Below are positions 10,960 through 22,094 of a stretch of 64,000 bases of DNA, one piece after another; the stretch's first letter is position 1, and every line of letters begins with the position of its first letter. The notes under the pieces are model-generated. The model ran no database searches. It saw nothing but the letters and a program-made list of their open reading frames with translations, and was not told the DNA's origin. The DNA comes from Leptodactylus fallax (lineage: Eukaryota > Chordata > Amphibia > Anura > Leptodactylidae), in the NCBI GenBank assembly GCA_947044405.1, contig CAMRHE010000166.1, forward strand, positions 2,729,501-2,793,500, given 5' to 3'. The position numbers and the translations under genes were made by a program.

Positions 10960-12814
10960 CTGTCTTATCCCGATAGTTTACATTCTTGGAATCTAGTAAA
11001 CATATTCATTCCTACCATTCCTCAGGATTGACCATGTATTTTAAATTAGCAACACCCTAATACAGTAAGTGGTTTTTCTCTGGTTTTTGTCTCTCCTGTC
11101 AAGAGGAAGCCTTTGCGGCATTCAGTGAGACACATTCTGCCTTTCATCTTGTATTTCTTGGCTTTATAATTACATCTAATTACACATTGCTTTCCTAACG
11201 TCAGCTTAAATGTCTGACAAATCTCTGTCAAATGAATGACTCATGGTTTTACTAGTGTGTGATATTTGTGAAAATGAACAAAATAATAAACTATTATTAG
11301 CATTGGGATATATACTGAGTTCTTCCATTTAGCGGTTTTCCAGTCACTTTGGTATACTGTAGTTTTGTCAACACCTTGATTCTTCTTCGGTTGTTTCTAA
11401 CATTTCCATTGCATGAACATTGATTCCTGTGGCTTCCTTTTTGGCCCAAACTGACTTTCCTTTCAGTGTTGGTTTTACTGTGTGTTATTATTAATGTAAC
11501 AGTGTCTATGTTCTTCATATCTTGTATATAGTGGTCCCAACTATTTACCAGCTATTATCAACTATTTCTTGTGTAGGTGCTTCTGCCAGCATCACTTTGT
11601 AACTTTATAATATCTACTGCATTTAACAGATGAGCCACACACTATGAATGTTTCCAAAACCTGCCACTTTGCACCCAATTGCACTCTGTGAAGGCAAGGG
11701 AGGAGAATTCAGACTTCGGGCATCAGCAAGAACTCAAGCAACTAGACAGTGCTATAAACCGCATTCTAGCTCTCCAGAGTCCTGGGCACCCCCCCTGTAG
11801 TCCCCAGCCCTGCTGTCTCCCACTGAGTGTTGTAAGGTAAAGAAAATGAAGGCCATGATGTAGAGGAGCTCTGTCTTGGACGTGCTGGTCAGCAATTGCC
11901 AGTTGTCTCAGCTTAAGGGCCAGCTACTATACATGCAGTCGTACTTACACTACCCCCCCCCAATATCAAGCACACTTCTACAATACCCTTGTTTGTTATA
12001 AGTCTCGCATTTAATATTTTTCTAGTCATTCACCATCCGATGTCAGTAATAGCCTACTCATCTGAAACTTTTCTTTGGAATTGGCAATTTCAGTTCTGAC
12101 CTTTCCTTTAAGCTCTGAGAATCTAGTTTTTAAAGTAATTTCTTAATGTTGCAGATAATACTGGTTTAAGCATATATCATTTTCTATAAAATGCATCTGT
12201 TATTGAAACAGCATGCTCTGAAATACTTATATATTCCCCTGAGCAGTTGAGGTACTGGGCCTTCCTTTTTACTGTATTGAGTGTATTCAGTTTGCTTTCT
12301 ATAATCAACACAATTATACTGTATATGAAATCTTCAGTTCTTGGCAATCCGAAGCATGAAAAAGCATTAATTTTTCAAAGGAACAAGGACCCTATAATAA
12401 TGACTGCTGAAAACTGACCTTCATAGTTACACGTGTCTAGTAAATAAATATGTAACTTCAAGAAGAAATAACAGTTGTAATGCTTTCTACCAGCGCGGTA
12501 AAATACTCATAGAAATTAAAGAACTTTTCCCATCTAAAGGAAGCAGTTTCTGCATTAAAATCAATCACAAATTCTTCCCTGAAGCTGAAAAAAAAATAAA
12601 TGTCTTGCAGAGCCAGAGGATGGAAAGGGAAAGAAATTTTAGGCGGAAGTCTACCTTCTTTAGTTTAAGCCAGCAGCGACTTCCTAAGACTAAAATTCAC
12701 ACTGTTGTCTTTGGATTTAAATACAGCGATAACAGAGACAGTGATCAAGGCTCAGCAGCTAGGTAGCAGAAGTGGTAGTAAACCTAGGCCAACAGCTGTA
12801 GACACTAAGGAGTG
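10960..12814. other. No recognisable feature
   Basis: AT-rich DNA. Two short reverse-strand frames (11046-11231, 11297-11518) have no family resemblance I can name. A poly-C run at 11949-11958 is the only simple sequence. Confidence 0.5.
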
Positions 12815-12985
12815 TGTAAATTGGTTTAAAACAGTGTACGACACTCTATCCAGCACATTTATAACTCTTTAAGAAAAACAGCCAACGTAATGTCAAAGTG
12901 ACAGTGATATGTGTGTCTATGGGAAAACCGAAGGATGGGAGTGGATACAAACAGCTTGTTTTACCATAAACTGCTCTGTCACTTT
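12815..12985. repeat. Uncharacterised dispersed repeat, block a, copy 3
   Basis: 'aaattggtttaaaacagtgtacgacactctatccagc', then 'gtgtctatggg' and 'gtggatacaaac', match the order seen at 2028-2205. Confidence 0.6.
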
Positions 12986-13006
12986 TTAAACACTTTTCAA
13001 CATCAA

Positions 13007-13881
13007 CCACTTCAGTACCAGGCCAATTTCGGGATTTTTTGTATGTGTGGTTTTGAGGGCTGTAACATTTTTATCATATGCGTTATTCAACTAATTTCTG
13101 CATCTTTTTTCAGTGACACATAGGGCTTTATTTTTTTGTTTTTATTTTTGCATGTGTTTTAATTTTTTTCATATTCGGGAAAATATAAACAAAAGAGGAG
13201 AGAAAACGTGTCTGTTTTTCACTTTTCATTTTTTTTTTTTATTTAATAACACAAAGTGCTACTAAAAAGCTTTCTAAAATAGTTTTTCCTCTCCGTTACG
13301 GTAATTTTTATTTTGTATGGTGTCGTCGAGGGTGTGGCTAGAACCTGTAATAAGGGCGTTTTATTGACGTATTATTTTATTTATTTTTTTAATTATTTTA
13401 TTTACTTTTTTTTTTACTTTTCTATTATTATTTTATTTATTTATTTTTTTACATTGTGTCCCCATAAGGTCATAATAGATCTTTGAGGACATCTGATCAC
13501 TTTTTTTTTTTTTTTTGGCAGGGGGGGAGGCTGATTTCCAACTGTAACTGGAGCTGGTACATTTAGCCCCAGTTGCAGGAGGAATACAGCCTCCTGCACA
13601 TTGCTATATAGCTTATAGAGCTGTTCTGGTCCTGTGGGACCCAGCAGCTCTTACAGATGCTGATCCTAGCGGATCACATGACCACTGGGTCAGAGGGGAG
13701 CCGCAACATGGTGGCACCCATAGCACTGTATACAGCTCATTGAGAGCTGTATACACAGCGATTGGGAAGGCAGGGAAGGTAATAAAGTTACAGCTGGCTC
13801 CTCGTTTCAGCAGCTGCATGATTTCGTACAGCTGCTGAGTTCTGCTTTGACGTATATACCCAATGGGCGGTCCAGAAGTGG
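13007..13881. mobile_element. piggyBac-type MITE (CCACTTC…GAAGTGG ends)
   Basis: 875 bp. The left end CCACTTCAGTACCAGG and right end CGGTCCAGAAGTGG are imperfect inverted repeats. TTAA follows the right end (13882-13885); the left flank is TCAA (13003-13006), one change from TTAA. TTAA targets are diagnostic of piggyBac. The interior is T-rich with runs at about 13240, 13410 and 13500 and no transposase. Confidence 0.65.
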
Positions 13882-13919
13882 TTAAAAACCCTCCAATACT
13901 TTGCCCAGTTTTGGGAAAG

Positions 13920-14545
13920 ATACCTAACCATGTTTTTTATCCACACAGCAGTTATTTTGAAAGAAGTAATGCTTTATACAAAAATTAGCTCATTTTGGAG
14001 ACTAAGTGAGCTCGCAGCTGCCATGGTAATTGATTGTCGCCCTCAAATAAACATTGCATTGGTATTGAAAGAAGCAATGGTGGGGTGGTTTGTTTTATTT
14101 TGTTGTTATCATGCCAAAAGTGGGGCAGTGGCGAGTGGCACTCACTGGCAACTACAGAATTTGAAGAAAAAGTTGCTTGCCAGTTGAAAAGTGAAGTGAT
14201 AAAGAATTAACTATATAAAAAGCCACCAAAATTATCAAGTTATGTGAGCATATGTAGCACCAGGAAGTGACAATTACAGAATTTCAAGAAAAAATTTTTG
14301 GCACACTATCAGTGTGCCTGGCTTGCCAACTGAAAAAACTAACATACTGTATCTTCTGAAATGGAAAGGATTCTATGACCATGAGAACAGTATTTGGGAG
14401 CCAGAGAAGAACCTGGATTATCTTGCTGCTTATCCATGTGTGGGAGCATATGTCATAGAAGCATAGCATTGGCAAAATGACAATTTACAGAATTTCAAGA
14501 AAAATCTGTGGCACACAGTCAATATATCTGTCAGTTGAAAATGAT
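13920..14545. repeat. Local cluster of an uncharacterised repeat, block b
   Basis: 'acaatt(t)acagaatttcaagaaaaa…tggcacac…tcagt(g)tg…' occurs at 14271 and 14479, with a weaker version at 14152 and another copy far away at 42338. Each is preceded by a 'gggagcatatg'-like phrase. Spacing is irregular (about 125-210 bp). Confidence 0.55.
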
Positions 14546-14956
14546 AAAGAATTGAGTGTAGAAAAAAACACCACCAAAAATGACTCCTCATGAAACCTGG
14601 AGTAAAGCTGTGTGTATTTGACCTTATGTAACAGTGTCATTCACAGCGCCCTGCCCCTTTAAAGCTGACCCACAGCAGTGAAGAAAAATGGCTGGGTTGT
14701 TATTGAAACCTGGAGTGCAGCTGTGTGCATGTGGCTGACAAAGCTTTGTCAGATTGGAGACGGGCTTGGGTCTGCTGGGTTGTTTCAGCAGCTCGCTGTT
14801 GTCTTTGACATACCTTGTCAGATTAGAGACAGGCTTGGGTCTGCTGAGAGTTTTCATTAGCTCGAGCAGCAGTCATGCGTTTTGCTGCAGGGGGCATGAG
14901 TAGTTTAAAAACGTTTCAATTTATAAGAATGCTGAAATCCAGTATGGCAATCCAGT

Positions 14957-15547
14957 CAGTGGCGTAAATACCGGGGTAACAGTGGTAGCAGCTCCCACAG
15001 GGCCTGGGACATTAGGGGCCCCTGATGTTTTTTTTTTTTTTTAATAGGCCGTTACCTGCTGGTGTAACACCAGCAGGTAATGGGCCCTATTTACTTACCG
15101 ATCCCCGCTCCTGCTCACGGCCATCTGCGCTTCACCTTCTGCAGAGGCAGCTGTGAGCAGGAGCGGGGATCAGTAAGTAAGGCCTGCGGGCCGTAAACAC
15201 TGCTATCATTATACTGTGGGGTCTTTTCAGCAGACTTTGGGTCTCCTTGGTGACGTCCCAGATGTTGGTGGGCAGCCCGACGTCATTATGCATCACGATT
15301 CATGCCTGGCTCATGTGACATCTAGTCCAACATTGAAGAGGTAGCGGGGAATGCGCATAATACTATATGAAGGGGCCACTATGATACTGTGTGCAGGGGC
15401 CACTATGGGGCAGAATACTGTGTGCAAGGGCCACTATGGGGAATAATAGTTTGTGCAGGAATGCAGTTTGTGTGGGAGGGCGGTTGGCAGGGGGGTCCCA
15501 TGTCAAATGTTCGCCTTGGGGCCCAGCCATTGCTAGTTACGCCACTG
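14957..15547 (+). mobile_element. hAT MITE in unit A
   Basis: 591 bp, ends CAGTGGCGTAA…TTACGCCACTG. The 8-bp flanks aatccagt / agtccagt are one change from a perfect duplication. Two strong internal hairpins (around 15045-15080 and 15096-15178, arms 'gatccccgctcctgctcac') and three to four copies of a 31-bp motif near the 3' end (15372-15460). Confidence 0.85.
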
Positions 15548-15617
15548 AGTCCAGTATAGGTACAATCTATTTATGGCTGTGTTGTTATGGAAACCTGGTA
15601 AATTAAATGTGAACTTA

Positions 15618-17147
15618 CAGTGCAAAAGTATTCGGCCCCCTTGAACTTTTCAACCTTTTGCCACATTTCAGGCTTCAAACATAAGGATATAAAATTTTAA
15701 TTTTTTGGTGAAGAATCAACAACAAGTGGGACACAATTGTGAAGTGGAACGAAATTTATTGGTTATTTTAAACTTTTGTAAAAAATAAAAAACTGAAAAG
15801 TGGGGCATGCAATATTATTCAGCCCCTTTACTTTCAGTGCAGCAAACTCACTCTAGAAGTTCAGTGAGGATCTCTGAATGATCCAATGTTGTCCTAAATG
15901 ACTGATGGTGATAAATATAATCCACCTGTGTGTAATCGAGTCTCCGTATAAATCCACCTGCTCTGTGATAGTCTCAGGGTTCTGTTTAAAGCACAGAGAG
16001 CATCATGAAGACCAAGGAACACACCAGGCAGGTCCGTGATACTGTTGTGGAGAATTTTAAAGCCGGATTTGGATACAAAAAGATTTCCCAAACTTTAAAC
16101 ATCCCAAGGAGCACTGTCCAAGCAATCATATTGAAATGGAAGGAGTATCAGACCACTGCAAATCTACCAAGACCTCTAAACTTTCATCTCAAACAAGGAG
16201 AAGACTGATCAGAGATGCAGCCAAGAGGCCCATGATCACTCTGCATGAACTGCAGAGATCTACAGTAGAGGTGGGAGAGTCTGTCCATAGGACAACAATC
16301 AGTTGTACACTGCACAAATCTGGCCTTTATGGAAGAGTGGCAAGAAGAAAGCCATTTCTCAAAGATATCCATAAAAAGTCTAATTTAAAGTTTGCCACAA
16401 GCCACCTGGGAGACATGCCAAACATGTGGAAGAAGGTGCTCTGGTCAGATGAAACCAAAATCGAACTTTTTGGCCACAATGCAAAACGATATGTTTGGCG
16501 TAAAAAGCAACACAGCTCATCACCCTGAACACACCCTGGCTGCATCATGGTTTGGTCCTGCTTTTCTTCAGCAGGGACAGGGAAGATGGTTAAAATTGAT
16601 GGGAAGATGGATGGAGCCAAATACAGGACCATTCTGGAAGAAAACCTGTTGGAGTCTACAAAAGACCTGAGACTGGGATGGAGATTTATCTTCCAACAAG
16701 ACAATGATCCCAAACATAAAGCAAAATTTACAATGGAATGGTTCACTAATAAACGTATCCAGGTGTTAGAATGGCCAAGTCAAAGTCCAGACCTGAATCC
16801 AATCGAGAATCTGTGGAAAGAGCTGAAAACTGCTGTTCACAAACGCTCTCCATCCAACCTCACTGAGCTCGAGCTGTTTTCCAAGGAAGAATGGGCAAGA
16901 ATTTCAGTTTCTCGATGTGCAAAACTGATAGAGACATACCCCAAGCGTCTTGCAGCTGTAATTGCAGCAAAAGGTGGCGCTACAAAGTATTAACTTAAGG
17001 GGGCCGAATAATTTGGCACGCCCCACTTTTTCAGTTTTTTATTTTTTACAAAAGTTTAAAATATCCAATAAATTTCGTTCCACTTCACGATTGTGTCCCA
17101 CTTGTTGTTGATTCTTCACCAAAAAATTAAAATTTTATATCCTTATA
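15618..17147 (+). mobile_element. Tc1-like transposon, lineage A copy 2
   Basis: Begins CAGTGCAAAAGTATTCGG after TA 15616-15617. The left outer repeat has lost 'cttg'. The right terminal repeat is truncated at 'tatccttata' where repeat unit A resumes. Transposase on the plus strand. Confidence 0.9.
16005..16993 (+). pseudogene. Tc1-A transposase with frameshifts
   Basis: Starts MKTKEHTRQVRDTVVENFKA at 16005 and ends GGATKY-stop at 16993. The N-terminal DNA-binding part runs to about 16180, where bases are lost (ROPGHPSKL region). The catalytic core continues in a second frame to 16528 (WSDETKIELF, first Asp). A short deletion removes the TVKHGGG block. The rest (16547-16993) carries QQDNDPKHK and SPDLNPIENLWKE with the second Asp and the Glu. 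Three frames, so inactive. Unlike copies 3 and 4 it keeps the ancestral TTT at about 16392, giving LKFATSHLGD in frame. Confidence 0.9.
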
Positions 17148-17149
17148 CT

Positions 17150-17324
17150 GTATCTCAGGAACGGTAGGTCCAAGAGAGCTGAGACCCAGTCTAAAATATT
17201 CCCGGACACCTGATGTACATGTGTGCCAAATTTGGTGAGGATCGGTCCAGTCGTTTGGTTGCGCATAAAGAACAGACAGACAGATAGACAGACAGACAGA
17301 AACTCTTTTTTATATATATAAGAT
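17150..17324 (+). repeat. RTE-like 3' tail of unit A
   Basis: 'ccaaatttggtgaggatcgg', 'cagtcgtttgg', then (ACAG)n and 'tatatatataagat' resemble the 3' ends of RTE-clade LINEs and their dependent SINEs. The same tail closes units B and C. Confidence 0.55.
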
Positions 17325-18079
17325 ACTAGAGGAAGGACCCGGCTTCGCACGGGTATATTTCATTTTTTGTTTGTGTAGTGACCCCATAAGAATTGGCCAG
17401 TTTTGCACATGACATCCAGTATGGCAGTCCAGTATAGGTATAGTCTATTTATGGCCTTGTTGCTATGGAAACCTGGTAAATGAAATGTGAACTTACATTG
17501 GCTAATACACGTCATATGACTGAATATTTAAGGACCTGCGAACTGCTATTGACTCATACAGGACATAAATAGCTTGGTTGCTATGGAAACCTGGTGTAAA
17601 GCTGTGTGTATGTCAAGACTGAACCTGCGATTTTCCATTGGTCCATAAGTGTCATGTGATCATGTGCATCTCAGTTTGGATATCAGTGAAAAACCTGCGA
17701 TCGGTTGTTATGGAAAACCTGGAGTAAAGCTGTGTGTATGTGACCTTGTGTAACAGTGTCATCCACAGCGCCCTGCCCCTTTGAAGCTGACCTACAGCAG
17801 TGAAGAAAAATGGCTGGGTTGTTATTGAAACCTGGAGTGCAGCTGTGTGCATGTGGCTGACAAAGCTTTGTCAGATTGGAGACGGGCTTGAGTCTGCTGG
17901 GGAGTTTCAGCAGCTCGCTGTTGTCTGTAACATACCTTATCAGATTGGAGACAGGCTTGGGACTGCTGAGAGTTTTCATTAGCTCGAGCAGCAGCCATGC
18001 GTTTCGCTGCAGGGGACATGAGTAGTTTAAAAAACATTTCAATTTATAAGAATGCTGAAATCCAGTATGGCAGTCCAGT

Positions 18080-18702
18080 CAGTGGCGTAAATACCGGTTT
18101 AGCAGTGGTAGCAGCTGCCACAGGGCCCGGGACATTAGGGGACCCGGCTGGCCTCTGATGTTTTTTTTTTTTTTTAACACCAGCAGGTAACGGGCCCTAT
18201 TTACTTACCGATCCCCACTCCTGCTCACGGCTGCCTGCACTTCACCTTCTGCAGAGGCGGCTGTGAGCAGGAGCGGGGATTGGTAAGTAAGGCCTGTGGG
18301 CCGTGAACCCCACAAACACTGCTATCATTATACTCTGGGGTCTTTTCAGCAGACTTCGGGCCTCCTTGGTGGTGTCCCAGATGTCGGTGGGCCAGTCCGA
18401 CGTCATTATGCGTTGCGATACATGCCTGACTCACGTGACATCTGGTCCAACATTGAAGAAGTAGCGGTAAGTGCGCATAATACTATATGAAGGAGCCACT
18501 ATGATACTGTGTGCAGGGGCCACTATGGGGCAGAATACTGTGTGCAAGGGCCACTATGGGGCCCAATAGTGTATGCAGGGGCCACTATGGGGCATAATAG
18601 TGTGTGCAGAAATGCAGTTTGTGTGCGTGGGGGGTTGCCGGGGGGGGGGGTCCCATGTCAAATGTTCGCCTTGGGGCCCTGCCATTGCTAGTTACGCCAC
18701 TG
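18080..18702 (+). mobile_element. hAT MITE in unit B, perfect 8-bp target duplication
   Basis: CAGTGGCGTAA…TTACGCCACTG, flanked on both sides by agtccagt (18072-18079, 18703-18710). The unoccupied sequence 'ggcagtccagtataggta' is present at 17424 in the same unit, confirming the boundaries. An extra 3' fragment of this MITE, with one agtccagt after it, lies at 19311-19421. Confidence 0.9.
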
Positions 18703-18833
18703 AGTCCAGTATAGATACAGTCTATTTATGGCTGTGTTATTATGGAAACCTGGTAAATTAAATGTGAACTTATATAGGCTGATACACGTGATATGACTGA
18801 ATATTTAAGGTCCTGTGAACTGCTATTCACTAA

Positions 18834-19251
18834 GGGTGGGTTCACACCTGCGCTTCAGTCCGTCCGTTGCCAATCCGAGTGAAAATCTCGGCGAACGGAT
18901 TGGCATCGGATTCAGACAGGTCAGCGACGCATTGGTTAAAAACCCATTCATTTGAATGAGTTTTTAAAGCAATGCGAGGGTGTCCGATTGCACCCTCTGC
19001 GCTGCGAATCCTTTTTTTTTCGTCGGAAACAAAGTCGGACATGCAGGACTTCGTGTCCGAGGAAAAAAAAACGGTTTCGCAGCGCATAGGGTGCAATCGG
19101 ACACCCTTGCATTGCTTTAAAAACTCATTCAAATGAATGGGTTTTTAACCAATGCGTCGCTGACCTGTCTGTATCCGATGCCAATCCCGTTCGCCGAGAT
19201 TTTCTCTCGGATTGGCAATGGACGGACTGAAGAGCAGGTGTGAACCCACCC
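18834..19251. mobile_element. Long foldback element (PIF/Harbinger-type), TAA duplication
   Basis: 418 bp, nearly a full-length palindrome: GGGTGGGTTCACACCTGCGC at the left is inverted at the right, and the arms continue through 'gtccgtccgttgccaatccgag' to a central hairpin around 19010-19075. Flanks are TAA at 18831-18833 and 19252-19254. The empty site 'ctattcactaatacagg' is at 19544, proving the 3-bp duplication. Confidence 0.9.
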
Positions 19252-19310
19252 TAATACAGGTCATACATAGCTTGGTTGCTATGGAAACCTGTGTGCCTGA
19301 GGAGAGTATG

Positions 19311-19606
19311 GGGCATAATAGTGTGTGCAGGAATGCAGTTTGTGGGGGGGGGGGGGTTGCCGGGGGGGACCCCATGTCAAATGTTCGCCTTGGGGCCCTG
19401 CCATTGCTAGTTACGCCACTGAGTCCAGTATAGGTACAGTCTATTTATGGCTGTGTTATTATGGAAACCTGGTAAATTAAATGTGAACTTATATTGGCTG
19501 ATACATGTGATATGACTGAATATTTAAGGTCCTGTGAACTGCTATTCACTAATACAGGTCATACATAGCTTGGTTGCTATGGAAACCTGTGTGTCTGAGG
19601 AGAGTA
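19311..19606 (+). repeat. Local duplication within unit B lacking the foldback insertion
   Basis: Repeats the 3' end of the hAT MITE and the following sequence to 'gaggagagta'. It parallels 18588-19310 but with an intact, unoccupied 'cactaatacagg' at 19550. Confidence 0.8.
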
Positions 19607-19711
19607 AGCCCCTGCGAGCTGTTATTGGCTGATAAGGGACATGTGACCGTGTGTATGGCAGTTGGAATGTGAGTGAAAGACTTGCAGGCTTGTATAGACT
19701 AATGCTGGTCA

Positions 19712-19897
19712 TTTTTTGGGAATACTGTACCTCAGGAACGGTACATCCAAGAGAGCTGAGACCCAGTCTATAATATTCCCGGACACCTGATGTACATGTG
19801 TGCCAAATTTGGTGAGGATTGGTCCAGTCGTTTGGTCGCGCATAAAGAACAGACAGACAGACAGACAGACAGAAACTCTTTTTTATATATATAAGAT
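19712..19897 (+). repeat. RTE-like 3' tail of unit B
   Basis: Same tail as 17150-17324: 'acctcaggaacggta', 'gtgccaaatttggtgagg', (ACAG)n, TATATA. Confidence 0.55.
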
Positions 19898-20651
19898 ACT
19901 AGAGGAAGGACCCGGCTTCGCACGGGTATATTTCATTTTTTGTTTGTGTAGTGACCCCATAAGAATTGGCCAGTTTTGCACTTGACATCCAGTATGGCAG
20001 TCCAGTATAGGTATAGTCTATTTATGGCTGTGTTGCTATGGAAACCTGGTAAATGAAATGTGAACTTACATTGGCTAATACACGTCATATGACTGAATAT
20101 TTAAGGACCTGCGAACTGCTATTGACTCATACAGGACATAAATAGCTTGGTTGCTATGGAAACCTGGTGTAAAGCTGTGTGTATGTCAAGACTGAACCTG
20201 CGATTTTCCATTGGTCCATAAGTGTCATGTGATCATGTGCATCTCAGTTTGGATATCAGTGAAAAACCTGCGATCGGTTGTTATGGAAAACCTGGAGTAA
20301 AGCTGTGTGTATGTGACCTTGTGTAACAGTGTCATCCACAGCGCCCTGCCCCTTTAAAGCTGACCTACAGCAGTGAAGAAAAATGGCTGGGTTGTTATTG
20401 AAACCTGGAGTGCAGCTGTGTGCATGTGGCTGACAAAGCTTTGTCAGATTGGAGACGGCTTGGGTCTGCTGGGGAGTTTCAGCAGCTCGCTGTTGTCTGT
20501 AACATACCTTATCAGATTGGAGACAGGCTTGGGACTGCTGAGAGTTTTCATTAGCTCGAGCAGCAGCCATGCGTTTCGCTGCAGGGGACATGAGTAGTTT
20601 AAAAAACATTTCAATTTATAAGAATGCTGAAATCCAGTATGGCAGTCCAGT

Positions 20652-21273
20652 AAGTGGCGTAAATACCGGTTTAGCAGTGGTAGCAGCTGCCACAGGGCCC
20701 GGGACATTAGGGGACCCGGCTGGCCTCTGATGTTTTTTTTTTTTTGTAACACCAGCAGGTAACGGGCCCTATTTACTTACCGATCCCCACTCCTGCTCAC
20801 GGCCGCCTGTACTTCACCTTCTGCAGAGGCAGCTGTGAGCAGGAGCGGGGATTGGTAAGTAAGGCCTGTGGGCCGTGAACCCCACAAACACTGCTATCAC
20901 TATACTCTGGGGTCTTTTCAGCAGGCTTCGGGCCTCCTTGGTGGCGTCCCAGATGTCGGTGGGCCAGTCCGACGTCATTATGCGTTGCGATACATGCCTG
21001 GCTCACGTGACATCTGGTCCAACATTGAAGAAGTAGCGGGAAGTGCGCATAATACTATATGAAGGAGCCACTATGATACTGTGTGCAGGGGCCACTATGG
21101 GGCAGAATACTGTGTGCAAGGGCCACTATGGGGCCTAATAGTGTATGCAGGGTTCACTATGGGGCATAATAGTGTGTGCAGAAATGCAGTTTGTGTGCGT
21201 GGGGGGTTGCCGGGGGGGGGGTCCCATGTCAAATGTTCGCCTTGGGGCCCTGCCATTGCTAGTTATGCCACTG
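20652..21273 (+). mobile_element. hAT MITE in unit C
   Basis: Same element and 8-bp flanks (agtccagt at 20644-20651 and 21274-21281) as unit B. The first base of the terminal repeat is changed (AAGTGGCG). Confidence 0.85.
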
Positions 21274-21404
21274 AGTCCAGTAGAGGTACAGTCTATTTAT
21301 GGCTGTGTTGTTATGGAAACCTGGTAAATTAAATGTGAACTTATATTGGCTGATACACGTGATATGACTGAATATTTAAGGTTCTGTGAACTGCTATTCA
21401 CTAA

Positions 21405-21608
21405 GGGTGGGTTCACACCTGCGCTTCAGTCCGTCCGTTGCCAATCCGAGTGAAAATCTCGGCGAATGGGATTGGCATCGGATACAGACAGGTCAGCGAC
21501 GCATTGGTTAAAAACCCATTCATTCGCACCCTCTGCGCTGCAAATCCTTTTTTTTTCGTCGGAAACAAAGTCGGACATGCAGGACTTCGTGTCCGAGGAA
21601 AAAAAAAA
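21405..21608. mobile_element. Foldback element in unit C, right arm deleted
   Basis: Left arm and central hairpin match 18834-19040 with TAA at 21402-21404, but the sequence jumps from the central A-tract straight to 'catagcttggttgc', so the right arm and about 14 bp of flank are gone. Confidence 0.85.
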
Positions 21609-21712
21609 CATAGCTTGGTTGCTATGGAAACCTGTGTGCCTGAGGAGAGTAAGCGCCTGCGAGCTGTTATTGGCTGATAAGGGACATGTGATCGTGTGTA
21701 TGGGAATATTTT

Positions 21713-21890
21713 TTGGGAATACTGTACCTCAGGAACGGTACGTCCAAGAGAGCTGAGACCCAGTCTATAATATTTCCGGACACCTGATGTACATGTGTGC
21801 CAAATTTGGTGAGGATCGGTCCAGTCGTTTGGTCGCGCATAAAGGACAGACAGACAGACAGACAGACAGGAACTCATTTTTATATATATA

Positions 21891-21894
<4 letters not shown>
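21713..21894 (+). repeat. RTE-like 3' tail of unit C
   Basis: Third copy of the tail, ending in TATATATATAAGA. Confidence 0.55.

Positions 21895-21936
<42 letters not shown>
21890..21936. repeat. (TA)n microsatellite
   Basis: About 40 bp of AT dinucleotides directly after the array. Confidence 0.9.
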
Positions 21937-21939
<3 letters not shown>

Positions 21940-22094
21940 TGGCAACATCAACATCAGTGGCAGTACAGTACAGTATAAATACTAATTAAAATAGAACATG
22001 ATGGAGCAGGCTACAGAAGATTTCTGCATTGGTGATGGCAGCTGTAGCAACATCAGTTACAGTACAATATGGAATAGAATAGACTCATCATGAC

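Larger units (their letters stand above)
14594..17324 (+). repeat. Tandem repeat unit A (5' truncated, split by Tc1)
   Basis: Matches unit B from 'gaaacctggagtaaagc' onward. It carries the hAT MITE (14957-15547), is interrupted at 15616 by a Tc1-A element, and resumes at about 17148 with the RTE-like tail. The stretch corresponding to about 18768-19722 of unit B is missing next to the Tc1 3' end, so a deletion removed both that stretch and the Tc1 right terminus. Confidence 0.8.
17325..19897 (+). repeat. Tandem repeat unit B (2.57 kb)
   Basis: Starts 'actagaggaaggacccggct' and ends in the (ACAG)n/TATATA tail, immediately followed by the same start in unit C. It contains internal repeats around 'gttgctatggaaacctgg' every 100-150 bp, the hAT MITE at 18080-18702, the Harbinger-type foldback at 18834-19251, and a local duplication of about 300 bp (from about 18588 to 19310 versus 19311 to 19606). 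No open frame of note. Confidence 0.85.
19898..21894 (+). repeat. Tandem repeat unit C (2.0 kb)
   Basis: Head-to-tail with unit B and over 95% alike where compared by eye. Shorter because the foldback element has lost its right arm and because the 300-bp local duplication of unit B is absent. Confidence 0.85.

Noticed and set aside
17325..17360. Hammerhead-type ribozyme at the unit start (CCCGGCTTCGCACGGG)
   Set aside because: The sequence makes a small GC hairpin but I could not find the conserved hammerhead core (CUGANGA … GAAA) around it.
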